Assembly (NCBI RefSeq): GCF_019710575.1 | Contig: NZ_JAHWFK010000043.1 | Location: forward strand, 1-64,000 | DNA length: 64,000 bases | DNA from: Paractinoplanes polyasparticus | Lineage (GTDB): Bacteria; Actinomycetota; Actinomycetes; Mycobacteriales; Micromonosporaceae | Direction: 5' to 3' | In this document: positions 16,400 through 23,704 of the stretch, one piece after another | Numbering within the stretch: the stretch's first letter is position 1 | Layout: each line of letters opens with the position of its first letter | Translations under genes and position numbers: made by a program | Notes under the pieces: model-generated | Told to the model about the DNA's origin: nothing | Databases searched by the model: none | What the model saw: the letters and a program-made list of their open reading frames with translations, nothing else

Positions 16400-17649
16400 G
16401 CGCCACCGAGGGCGCTCAACGCGACCCACAACACGGCGATCGCCACGGCAGTCGCGGCGATCGTCCAGGCCCGGTGCCGCCACGACACCGGGCCCGCGAC
16501 GGCTTCGGGATGTCCGAGCCGCCGCAGCTCGGCCCGCTGTGCACGGACGGCTGCCTTCCCCTGCTCGACCGAGGGGGAGGCAGCCAGCCGGGCCTGGGCC
16601 CGCTGCAACCGTCGTACGGCCGACGCGGCCGCCCGCCCACCCTGTTCGGCGGCCAGCCGGCGGGCCGACGCCCGACGCGCCCCCGAGCGGAGCGCCTCCA
16701 GCTCACCGCCCGTGATCAATTCCGGGTCGTCCAGTTCGGCGAGCCGGCCCACGTAGTAGTCGGCCTCGCTGTCGTGCGCCCGCCGCACCAGCAGCAGGAT
16801 CAGCACCAACGGCGGCAGCCCCTTGACGACCAGCACTCCGAGCAGCGCCAGAGCCCCGTTGCCGAGCCCGTCGACAACCAGCGGCGCGTTCCAGAGCACG
16901 TGCGAGGCCCACGCGCCCAGCACGCCCAGCACCGCCACGCCCACCCGGTGCGGGCCTCCACGTTCCCGGCTGACCACCAGGTAGCCGATCCCGGCCCCGG
17001 CCAGCGCGCCGAAAAGCGTGTGACTCCAGATGCCGCTGAGGAAGCCGCGCAGCAGAAACGTCGCGATCACCGGCTGCACCTGGTCGCCCTGTCCGGCCAG
17101 CGCCACCGCGCCGACGGCGAAGACGATGTCCTCGGCGATCTGGAAGCCGAGGCCGACCATCGCCCCGTAGACGATGCCGTCGAGCACGCTGTTGACCTGG
17201 GAGCGGGCGATGAGCACGATCGCCACCACGCCGAGCGTCTTCGCGATCTCCTCGACCGTCGGCGCGGCCAGGGCGGCGCCCCAGCCCGCGGCCAGTTGCG
17301 GCGAGCCGAGCTTGGCCACCAGGTTCTGCAGGGCCACGCCGCCCGGGATCGACACCGTGGTGGCCACCAGCCCACCCCACGCGAAGGCCAGCACGAGCAG
17401 CTTCGTCGGCTCCGGCTCGAAGAAGTCGAGTTCCGAGACGAACAGCCAAAACGGCACGGCCAGAAGCGCGAAGAGCAGAACCGAGGCGGCTGTCGCTTTC
17501 GGGTACGAGGTGAAGAACTGCCCGGCGAGTTGAGCCATGCGCAGTCCGCCGGCCGCCACCACCGCGAGCACCACCCAGAAGGCGGGCACCCGCATCAGGG
17601 CCGACACCCGTGGGCTGCCCGCGGCCGGCCGCACCACCGAGGCGGTCAC
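16396..17649 (-). CDS. PrsW-family intramembrane metalloprotease
   Basis: A 417-residue multi-pass membrane protein. The PrsW/CAAX-protease-like motifs are visible: PTVEEIAKTLG (E-E-x-x-K), GLGFQIAEDIVFA, GIWSHTLFGALAGAGIGY and ASHVLWN with conserved His. A cytoplasmic coiled segment of about 90 residues (ELEALRSGARRASARRL and on) follows, then one last membrane helix. The GTG start overlaps the preceding gene by GTGA. PrsW-type proteases cleave membrane proteins such as anti-sigma factors; the target here is unknown and no sigma/anti-sigma pair is adjacent. Confidence 0.85.
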   Translation of the reverse strand: MTASVVRPAAGSPRVSALMRVPAFWVVLAVVAAGGLRMAQLAGQFFTSYPKATAASVLLFALLAVPFWLFVSELDFFEPEPTKLLVLAFAWGGLVATTVSIPGGVALQNLVAKLGSPQLAAGWGAALAAPTVEEIAKTLGVVAIVLIARSQVNSVLDGIVYGAMVGLGFQIAEDIVFAVGAVALAGQGDQVQPVIATFLLRGFLSGIWSHTLFGALAGAGIGYLVVSRERGGPHRVGVAVLGVLGAWASHVLWNAPLVVDGLGNGALALLGVLVVKGLPPLVLILLLVRRAHDSEADYYVGRLAELDDPELITGGELEALRSGARRASARRLAAEQGGRAAASAVRRLQRAQARLAASPSVEQGKAAVRAQRAELRRLGHPEAVAGPVSWRHRAWTIAATAVAIAVLWVALSALGGA

Positions 17650-18212
17650 CGCGGCTCCCCGTTCTGGCGCAGGGTGCGCGTGCTCGCCTCGATCCGGGGC
17701 AGCGTCCGGCCCAGGTCCAGGTCGTTCCCGCTGATCGTCACCTCGATGGTGTGCTCGTCGGCGACGAAGACCGAGTACCGGCCGCCGCGCCCGGGAGCGG
17801 TGTAGCCGCCCTGCAGCCCGGCGAGACCACCCGCCGTGCTCACCGTGAGCTGCGCGCTCGTGACCTGGTAGCCGGTGGTGTCGACGATCCTCTTCCGCAA
17901 CCGGTCGGCGGCCGCGGCGAGGTCACCCCGGAACGGGCGTACGGCGATCGCGTAGCGCACCGGGCCGACGCGGAACAGGACCGTGCCTTGGGAGTCGCCC
18001 GGTCTGGTGCCGGTCACGTCGAGCACCGCGCCGGACGGCGGCACAACGGTCACCCCGGCGCCGGCCGAGTAGGGCTCGTCGTCGGGAACCGCGCGTTCGG
18101 CCGGCAGCGACCGGTCGGCCGCCGGCAGCCCGAAGGCGAGGCCGCCCAGGATGGCGACAACACCGACCGCACCGAGGAGATTCGTCAGCTCACGCCGGTT
18201 GATCCTCGCCAT
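17646..18212 (-). CDS. Membrane-anchored hypothetical protein
   Basis: A 188-residue protein: Arg-rich start MARINRRELTNLLG, one membrane helix (AVGVVAILGGLAFGL), then an extracellular domain of about 150 residues with alternating beta-like segments (GTVLFRVGPVRYAIAVRPF, GRYSVFVADEHTIEVTISG). No Cys for lipid attachment. ATG at 18212 preferred over the adjacent GTG. It is translationally coupled to the PrsW-type protease gene, so a substrate or partner relation is worth considering. Family not recognised. Confidence 0.7.
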   Translation of the reverse strand: MARINRRELTNLLGAVGVVAILGGLAFGLPAADRSLPAERAVPDDEPYSAGAGVTVVPPSGAVLDVTGTRPGDSQGTVLFRVGPVRYAIAVRPFRGDLAAAADRLRKRIVDTTGYQVTSAQLTVSTAGGLAGLQGGYTAPGRGGRYSVFVADEHTIEVTISGNDLDLGRTLPRIEASTRTLRQNGEPR

Positions 18213-18272
18213 CACCCCACGCTAACGGGGGGTGTGCGCCGTCATGACGTACGACCACTGTGGAGCCGGGTA

Positions 18273-18836
18273 TTACGGATTTGTCGCTTCTAGCATGAGA
18301 AAACGCGGCGGCACGCCCGGCGTCAGCCAGACCCCGTTCGCGCTGAGGTGGAACACGTGCCCGGCCGCGGCCATCTCGCCCGCCGCGACCCGCAGCACCA
18401 CCACGTCGGCCGAGCGACGGCGGCCGACGAGCAGTGCGGTCGGCACGCCGGACGAGAGGTGCACGTGGTCCCGGCTGCGCGGCCGCAGGCCCTCAGCAAT
18501 GATCGATTCGAGGTTGGCCCGGGGCGTGCCGTGGAACAGCACCGGCGGCGGATCGGCCGGCGGCAGGCCGAGGTCGACGGACACCCGGCGCGAGTGTCCC
18601 TGGCTGGCCCGGATCCAGTCGACCCCGTCGCGATGGGTCACCGCGAACCTGGACTTGTCGTTGTGCTCGACCACCGCATCCAACTCGTCCCGGGTGATAC
18701 CCAGCGCGGACAGCAGGTCGGCGACCAGCACCCAGCCGTTGGCGTCGAGGGTCAGGCCGGCCGACTCGGGCCGGTGCCGCAGCACCAGGGCGATCCGCCG
18801 GCTGGTCCGCACCTGCTCGCGGGTCAGCCCGGTCAT
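18273..18836 (-). CDS. kptA: RNA 2'-phosphotransferase (Tpt1/KptA)
   Basis: A 187-residue Tpt1-family enzyme that transfers an internal RNA 2'-phosphate to NAD+. The N-terminal winged helix holds SRRIALVLRHRPESAGLTLD and GWVLVADLL; the NAD-binding half holds FHGTPRANLESIIAEGL and DHVHLSSG. The conserved Arg-His of LRH and the HGT and HVHLS motifs are intact. ATG overlaps the stop of the upstream methyltransferase gene (ATGA). In bacteria its RNA substrate is uncertain; with Hen1-Pnkp elsewhere in this window it adds to an RNA-end repair repertoire. Confidence 0.92.
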   Translation of the reverse strand: MTGLTREQVRTSRRIALVLRHRPESAGLTLDANGWVLVADLLSALGITRDELDAVVEHNDKSRFAVTHRDGVDWIRASQGHSRRVSVDLGLPPADPPPVLFHGTPRANLESIIAEGLRPRSRDHVHLSSGVPTALLVGRRRSADVVVLRVAAGEMAAAGHVFHLSANGVWLTPGVPPRFLMLEATNP

Positions 18837-19609
18837 TCCCGCAGCTCCATGACGGCAAGGTAGTACGGCCGGTCGGCGTCGTCGATCGTTGCGAGGCGCC
18901 ACCGCGTGCCCGCGAGCAGAGCGTCCAACTCGGCCACCGAGCAGTTCAGGTAGTCGAACCAGGCCGTGGCCAGCCGCCGGTAGCGCAGCCGCAGCCGCAA
19001 CTGTCCACCGAGGCGGCCCTTCTCGCGGTTCCGCTGGTGATAGCCGACGTGCACGGGATCGGTGGTGCCGTACGGGTCGGTGCCCTGCGCGATGATCCGG
19101 GCGCCCGGGTTGGCCAGCCGGGCCAGCGCGGCCAGGAAGACGGGCGCCCGCTCGGCGTTCTCGATCAGGCCCAGGTTGTTGCCGAGCAGCAGGAACGTGT
19201 CGTAGCGGGCGCTCGCCGAGGCGTACGCGTCGACGGTGTTGAGCACGGTGTCGCGCAGACCTCGCTCGCGGGCGACAGCGATCGCCCCGGCCGAGGTGTC
19301 GAGACCGGTCACCGCCATGCCCCGGCGCTGCAATTCGACGGCAGTGCGGCCGGCGCCGACGCCGATGTCCAGGACGTGCCCCCGGCAGAGGCGGAGCGCG
19401 CGATGGTCCTGCTCCTCCCATTGACGAGGCTCGTCCAGGTAGTGATCGGCCGGAGCGCCGTTGATCAGTCCGTCGTCGCGCTCGATCACCTCGATCACCG
19501 GCCGGGGCACCCGCCCGCCGGCCAGCGGCCTCGGCCCGACGCCGGTGCGCACCGCGTAGGCGTCGCGGATCATCTCGCCGAACACGTCGCCGATCGGTGG
19601 CTCTTCCAT
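18833..19609 (-). CDS. SAM-dependent methyltransferase
   Basis: A 258-residue class I methyltransferase. Motif I is GHVLDIGVGAGRTAVELQRRG, followed by VTGLDTSAGAIAVARERG and the acidic post-motif region NTVDAYASASARYDTFLLLGNNLGL. The remainder (GYHQRNREKGRLGGQLRLRLRYR) is as in small-molecule methyltransferases of actinobacteria. ATG at 19609 chosen; a GTG two codons upstream is possible. It is coupled by ATGA to kptA. Substrate unknown; an RNA or nucleotide link is only suggested by the pairing. Confidence 0.82.
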   Translation of the reverse strand: MEEPPIGDVFGEMIRDAYAVRTGVGPRPLAGGRVPRPVIEVIERDDGLINGAPADHYLDEPRQWEEQDHRALRLCRGHVLDIGVGAGRTAVELQRRGMAVTGLDTSAGAIAVARERGLRDTVLNTVDAYASASARYDTFLLLGNNLGLIENAERAPVFLAALARLANPGARIIAQGTDPYGTTDPVHVGYHQRNREKGRLGGQLRLRLRYRRLATAWFDYLNCSVAELDALLAGTRWRLATIDDADRPYYLAVMELRE

Positions 19610-19628
19610 GGTCACTACCCTTGGGGGC

Positions 19629-20006
19629 ATGGCCACCCTGGAGCAACTCGGTTCCGAGAAGTACGTCCTTCTGACGACTTACCGCAAGGACGGCTCACCC
19701 GTGGCGACGCCCGTCTGGGTGCTGCCCGACGGCGCCGGCGTGGCCATCTGGACGGAGACCCGGTCGTACAAGGTGAAGCGGGTCCGCAACGACCCGCGCG
19801 TCACCGTGGCGGCCTGCGACATCCGCGGCAAGGTGCGGGGTGAGGCGGTCGAGGGCACGGCCCGCATCGTCAGCGACGCCGAGCGCGACCACTTCGCCAA
19901 GGTGCTGGGCCGCAAGTACTGGGTGACCGGCATCCTCGGCTCGCTGCGCTACCGGATGCTGGGCCACCGCGACCGCATCACGGTCATCGCGGTGCAGCCG
20001 GCCTAG
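19629..20006 (+). CDS. PPOX-class F420-dependent oxidoreductase
   Basis: A 125-residue split beta-barrel protein of the pyridoxamine-phosphate-oxidase-like group: EQLGSEKYVLLTTYRKDGSP, VATPVWVLPDGAGVAIWTET, and SYKVKRVRNDPRVTVAACD are the hallmarks of the F420-binding branch. Such enzymes use reduced F420 to reduce small substrates. The ATG at 19629 has a purine-rich TGGGGG before it; it diverges from the methyltransferase gene across about 20 bases. Confidence 0.88.
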   Translation: MATLEQLGSEKYVLLTTYRKDGSPVATPVWVLPDGAGVAIWTETRSYKVKRVRNDPRVTVAACDIRGKVRGEAVEGTARIVSDAERDHFAKVLGRKYWVTGILGSLRYRMLGHRDRITVIAVQPA

Positions 20007-20059
20007 CGAGACGAACCGTCTCGTCTCGTCCCGGGCGCGGAGCCGGCCCGGACACGAAG

Positions 20060-20093
20060 AAGGGGCGATCGTCTTCCCCGACGCTCGCCCCTT
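20060..20093 (-). terminator. Terminator of bldC
   Basis: Arms GGGGCGA (20062-20068) and TCGCCCC (20085-20091), followed on the minus strand by TTCTTCG, about 35 bases past the bldC stop. A small hairpin CGAGACG-AAC-CGTCTCG (20007-20023) may serve the converging PPOX gene. Confidence 0.55.
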
Positions 20094-20124
20094 GCAACGA
20101 TCTCTCGCCTCGACTGAGGTTCGT

Positions 20125-20334
20125 TCAGTCGCCCTGACGCTGCGTGGGAATCTGCCCTTGCAGCAGAGCGCGAACCTCCGACTCCCGGTAACGACGGTGG
20201 CCGCCCAGAGTGCGGATCGCACTCAGCTTGCCGGCCTTCGCCCACCGGGTGACGGTCTTCGGGTCGACACGGAACATCGACGCCACCTCGGCCGGAGTTA
20301 GTAGCGGCTCAGGATCATGCGTACGCGATGCCAT
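20125..20334 (-). CDS. bldC: Developmental regulator BldC
   Basis: A 69-residue MerR-like winged-helix DNA-binding protein with no effector domain. The sequence LLTPAEVASMFRVDPKTVTR is almost identical to Streptomyces BldC, as is the recognition and wing part AGKLSAIRTLGGHRRYRESE. In Streptomyces BldC binds direct repeats cooperatively and delays entry into sporulation. The neighbours match Streptomyces too: a conserved hypothetical and an amino-acid dehydrogenase. It is preceded by a 270-base, locally AT-rich region. Confidence 0.96.
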   Translation of the reverse strand: MASRTHDPEPLLTPAEVASMFRVDPKTVTRWAKAGKLSAIRTLGGHRRYRESEVRALLQGQIPTQRQGD

Positions 20335-20605
20335 CGGTCACTCCTCCACAGGTACCTATAGACAACGGCCGGGGTCCCGCCGGCCGGTGCGTCTCTCATG
20401 GTCCGGCTAGTCCCCGATGTCCGACATGGGCCGAACGGACGAAGGTCCCCAGATAGACGGATGAAGCATGCCCGATTTTTACGTGTTTTCTACGCCAGAT
20501 AGTGCCGCGTTTAGTCCGATTATCACGCTTCGCGGAACGGTGATTACGAAGAGTGTTCACCTCGGGAGCGTTCCCACGGGGGGCATATCACCGCATTTTC
20601 GCAGG
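20335..20605. other. bldC upstream region
   Basis: No gene seen. The part at about 20465-20560 is clearly more AT-rich than the surroundings (for example TTTTTACGTGTTTTCTACG and GGTGATTACGAAGAGTG), as expected for a regulated promoter region. It probably contains bldC control sites. Confidence 0.4.
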
Positions 20606-21445
20606 TCAGTTGCAGCGCTCCAGAAGTTGGACGGCGCGCCAGCGCTCGACCAGCTTCTCGTACGCGGCGGAGGCGTCGTCGGCGTCGCCCCGCGACAGTG
20701 CCGAGAGACCCGCCGCCACCACTCCGGGTGAATCGTCACCAGCGAGAACGTCATCCGGCAGAAGGTTGACGAGGCCGCCGTAGTCAAGCTCGACGATCGA
20801 GCGCGGGTGGAACTCCTCGAGCCAGCGCGTGCCCTCTTCGACCGCCTCGGTGATCGGGGCATCGCCCACCGACTTGCGCAGCACGGCCACCGCGCGGTGC
20901 GCGCGCCGCCGGGCCTTCGAGATCTCCGTGCGGTAACGCAGGGTGCGCGGCTGGGCGGCGAGGTCGATGACCCGCTCCTCCAGATCGACGAAGACGAACC
21001 AGCGCAGCGGCACACCCCAGGTGGCGATCTGCTCGTGGACCCGCGGCACACCGTGCTCGAGCACCTTGGCCCCGCTGCGCCAGTCCTCGACCACAGCCTT
21101 GGCCTGGCCGGCCAGCACGGGCGGAACGAACGCGTCGGCCAGCACACTGGGCACGCCGTCGCGCGCGTTCAGCGCGGCCTCGGCGACCCGCAGGCGCAGG
21201 TTCCACGGGCAGACCAGCAGCGAGTCGCCCCACTGCAACACGTACGCCTCGTCGGGCAGGTCGGGCAGCCTGGTCCAGCCGGCGCCGAGCGCCTCGAGCA
21301 CGGCCGAACGCTGACGGACCGGGCCGTCGACCGGGCCCAGGGCACGACCCTCGCGCGCGTACTTGCGCCAGAAAACCTGACGGTCGCGGTCGAAGGCGGT
21401 CAGTGGCTCGTAAACCCTCAGGTACGACGCGAACAGTGACGGCAC
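20606..21445 (-). CDS. Conserved hypothetical between bldC and valine dehydrogenase
   Basis: A 279-residue cytoplasmic protein beginning MPSLFASYLRVYEPLTAFDRDRQ. It has no recognised domain; features are CPWNLRLRVAEAALNARDG and WFVFVDLEERVIDLAAQP. The gene sits in the same place as the hypothetical next to bldC in Streptomyces (from memory, SCO4090), so the block is conserved synteny. It diverges from the dehydrogenase gene. Function unknown. Confidence 0.85.
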   Translation of the reverse strand: MPSLFASYLRVYEPLTAFDRDRQVFWRKYAREGRALGPVDGPVRQRSAVLEALGAGWTRLPDLPDEAYVLQWGDSLLVCPWNLRLRVAEAALNARDGVPSVLADAFVPPVLAGQAKAVVEDWRSGAKVLEHGVPRVHEQIATWGVPLRWFVFVDLEERVIDLAAQPRTLRYRTEISKARRRAHRAVAVLRKSVGDAPITEAVEEGTRWLEEFHPRSIVELDYGGLVNLLPDDVLAGDDSPGVVAAGLSALSRGDADDASAAYEKLVERWRAVQLLERCN

Positions 21446-21598
21446 GGCGCGATCCTTTCACGAAATCGGCCGGGTGGAACTTCCCGCGCAGACGTAAATC
21501 CGGTAGAGGTGCACCCGACTAGGCTCGGGATGTCCGGCCCACCCCAGCCGGTACGACCTGCCCCACAAGGGCCCAGACACCAGATCAGGAGAACAGCC

Positions 21599-22678
21599 AT
21601 GGGCGTGTTCGACACCGACGGCACCGACGCCACCGGTCACGAACAGGTCGTCTTCTGCCAGGACAGGCAGACCGGCCTCAAGGCGATCATCGGGATCTAC
21701 TCCACGGCCCTCGGGCCGGCTCTCGGCGGCACCCGCTTCTATCCGTACGAGAGTGAGGACGCCGCCCTCGCCGACGTGTTGAAGCTCTCCCGCGGCATGG
21801 CCTACAAGAACGCCCTGGCCGGTCTCGACCACGGCGGCGGCAAGGCAGTCATCTGGGGCGACCCGGCCCGGGCCAAGTCCGAGGGCCTGCTGCGCGCGTA
21901 CGGCCGCTTCGTGGAGTCGCTGCACGGCCGCTACTACACCGCCTGCGACGTCGGCACCTACGTCCCCGACATGGATGTCATCGCCCGCGAGACCCGGTAC
22001 GTCACCGGCCGCAGCCTCGAGCACGGCGGCGCCGGCGACTCCTCGATCCTGACCGCCTGGGGCGTCTTCCAGGGCATGCGCGCGGCCGCCGAGCACACCT
22101 GGGGCCGCCCCACCCTGGCCGGGCGCACGGTCGGCATCGCCGGCCTCGGCAAGGTCGGGAAATATCTGGCCGGCCACCTGATCGAGGACGGCGCCGCGGT
22201 CATCGCGACCGACGTCAACGAGGCCGCCCTGAGCTGGGCCCGCACCACCTACCCGCAGATCGAGCTCGTGGCCGACACCCAGGCGCTGATCACCTCCGAG
22301 CTCGACGTGTACGCCCCGTGTGCCCTGGGCGGCGCGCTCGACGACGACACTGTCCCCCTGCTGCGGGCCAAGGTCGTCACCGGCGGCGCCAACAACCAGC
22401 TGGCCCACCCGGGCATCGAGAAAACGCTGGCCGAGCGGGGCATCCTCTACACGCCCGACTATCTGGTCAACGCGGGTGGCGTGATCCAGGTGGCCGACGA
22501 GATCGAGGGCTTCAACTTCGAGCGGGCCAAGCTGCGCGCCACCGGCATCTTCGAGACCACCCGCCGGATCCTCGAGATGGCGCGGACCGAGGGGGTGGCC
22601 CCGGCCGTCGCCGCCGACCGGCTGGCCGAACAGCGCATGGCCGAGGTCGGCCGCCTGCGCTCGATCTATCTCAGCTGA
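21599..22678 (+). CDS. vdh: Glu/Leu/Phe/Val dehydrogenase, probably valine dehydrogenase
   Basis: A 359-residue NAD-dependent amino-acid dehydrogenase. The substrate domain holds ALGPALGGTRFYPYESEDAA and the catalytic Lys in GLDHGGGKAVIWGD; the Rossmann domain holds TVGIAGLGKVGKYLAGHL. Length and opening match the Streptomyces valine dehydrogenase family, and the bldC context is the same. It deaminates branched-chain amino acids to 2-oxo acids. The ATG follows AGGAGAACAGCC. Leucine or phenylalanine specificity cannot be excluded. Confidence 0.9.
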   Translation: MGVFDTDGTDATGHEQVVFCQDRQTGLKAIIGIYSTALGPALGGTRFYPYESEDAALADVLKLSRGMAYKNALAGLDHGGGKAVIWGDPARAKSEGLLRAYGRFVESLHGRYYTACDVGTYVPDMDVIARETRYVTGRSLEHGGAGDSSILTAWGVFQGMRAAAEHTWGRPTLAGRTVGIAGLGKVGKYLAGHLIEDGAAVIATDVNEAALSWARTTYPQIELVADTQALITSELDVYAPCALGGALDDDTVPLLRAKVVTGGANNQLAHPGIEKTLAERGILYTPDYLVNAGGVIQVADEIEGFNFERAKLRATGIFETTRRILEMARTEGVAPAVAADRLAEQRMAEVGRLRSIYLS

Positions 22679-22917
22679 GACCTGGCCCGAACGGCCACCT
22701 CCATCCGCCGAAAGGTGGGGTGCGAGGTAGGAAAAGAGAGCGGTTTAGTGCCTGCCGCGCGTTCCGGGACGGAAAACCGCGACGCGCGGCAGTGTCACAC
22801 GCAACCCGAGGTGCCGAAGACGGCATCGTCCATGTACCGTAAGACCCACGAGAGATGCCTAACGTCATCGGGGCCCGCCTTCGGGCTGCCCCGAATTCTG
22901 TGCGAGGGGGTCGAGCC

Positions 22918-23130
22918 ATGGGGCGCGGCCGTGCTAAGGCCAAGCAGACGAAGGTGGCCCGGGAGTTGAAGTACCACTCCCCGAACACCGACCTCACCGC
23001 CTTGCAGCGCGAACTGGCGGGTGCCGGTCCATCCGACCGTCACTTCGACGACGACAACGATGAGTTCGTCGACGATGACGAGGATGACGCTGACGACGAC
23101 CGGGATTCCTGGTCGCCGACAAGGCGCTGA
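22918..23130 (+). CDS. DUF3073 family protein
   Basis: A 70-residue protein with the DUF3073 opening MGRGRAKAKQTKVARELKY, then SPNTDLTALQRELAG and an Asp-rich tail (DDDNDEFVDDDEDDADDD). A very basic head joined to a very acidic tail suggests an unstructured or ribosome/nucleic-acid-associated protein, but no function is established. ATG preceded by GAGGGGGT. Confidence 0.92.
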   Translation: MGRGRAKAKQTKVARELKYHSPNTDLTALQRELAGAGPSDRHFDDDNDEFVDDDEDDADDDRDSWSPTRR

Positions 23131-23143
23131 CCCGAATCGCACA

Positions 23144-23167
23144 GAGCACGCGGCAGACCGCGTGCTC
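23144..23167 (+). terminator. Terminator after DUF3073 gene
   Basis: Perfect 10-base arms GAGCACGCGG and CCGCGTGCTC around a 4-base loop, 13 bases past the DUF3073 stop. No strong T-run follows. Confidence 0.55.
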
Positions 23168-23220
23168 ACGTGCGTCGTGGTCAGTTGCTTGTGGTGATAC
23201 AGCCTACGGTTCAAACACCG

Positions 23221-23252
23221 AAGCCCACGCGGGCCAACCCCCGCGTGGGCTT
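23221..23252. terminator. Second strong hairpin, probably bidirectional terminator
   Basis: Perfect 13-base arms AAGCCCACGCGGG and CCCGCGTGGGCTT with a six-base loop. It separates the DUF3073 gene from the converging RiPP operon and could end both transcripts. Confidence 0.65.
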
Positions 23253-23353
23253 GGAACCAGAACAACCACCGGCGCCGGCGAGCACCTCGTAGTTCAGGGT
23301 GGCCCGGTCCTCACCAACATCACCTGCGTCGACCCGAAAATCGTGAGCTGCCT

Positions 23354-23456
23354 GCGCTTGCCTCGCATGTGAGCAGGCAGTCGATTTTTCGTCGCCGCGG
23401 GGTTTGCGGTGCCGGAAAATCGGCTGTCTGCTCACATGCCTCCCAGAGGCAAGCGC
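23354..23456. repeat. 103-bp imperfect palindrome
   Basis: The left arm contains GCGCTTGCCTC (23354-23364) and GCATGTGAGCAG with CGATTTTTC after it. The right arm contains GAAAATCG, CTGCTCACATGC and GAGGCAAGCGC (23446-23456) in the matching inverted order. About 36 of some 40 positions per arm can pair, around a GC-rich loop of roughly 24 bases. It lies 24 bases beyond the RiPP precursor stop. It may be a terminator, a transcript-stabilising stem, or a mobile palindromic element. Confidence 0.75.
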
Positions 23457-23479
23457 CCGCGGAGCGAAGCGGAGCCATG

Positions 23480-23704
23480 TTAACGCGGCCGGTTGTTCCA
23501 GTTGTAGAACGTGGGAATGTTCTCGAAGTGGTTCCAGGCGCACACCGCCGAACCTTCCTCCGCCGTGCTCTCCGCGCGTGCCTGCCGTGCCTGTTCCGCC
23601 TCCGCGAGGAGCGTGGCCAGTCCGGCCTGGGTGTCATGCACCCGTGCGCTCACCGGATCGGTCCCCGGCTCATCGGACAGCCGAGGACTCGTGGTCTCGG
23701 GCAT
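23480..23704 (-). CDS. Multiple-cyclophane RiPP precursor (AmcA-like)
   Basis: A 74-residue precursor. The leader (residues 1-54) is acidic and helical (LATLLAEAEQARQARAESTAEEG). The C-terminal core (residues 55-74) is packed with aromatic-x-Asn/His triplets: WNH (57-59), FEN (60-62), FYN (66-68) and WNN (69-71), the pattern on which radical SAM enzymes close three-residue cyclophanes. The ATG has an excellent GGAGGGAG and lies inside the end of the maturase gene (35-base overlap), so the two are coupled. Family naming as AmcA is from memory of actinobacterial triceptides; the core residues are seen directly. Confidence 0.82.
   Translation of the reverse strand: MPETTSPRLSDEPGTDPVSARVHDTQAGLATLLAEAEQARQARAESTAEEGSAVCAWNHFENIPTFYNWNNRPR

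Noticed and set aside
23211..23543. Minus-strand open frame next to the RiPP precursor, ending with NYEVLAGAGGCSGSKP, considered as a second small peptide
   Set aside because: It has no start codon with a ribosome binding site, runs across the large palindrome and through a 13-base-arm terminator hairpin, and matches no peptide family I know.
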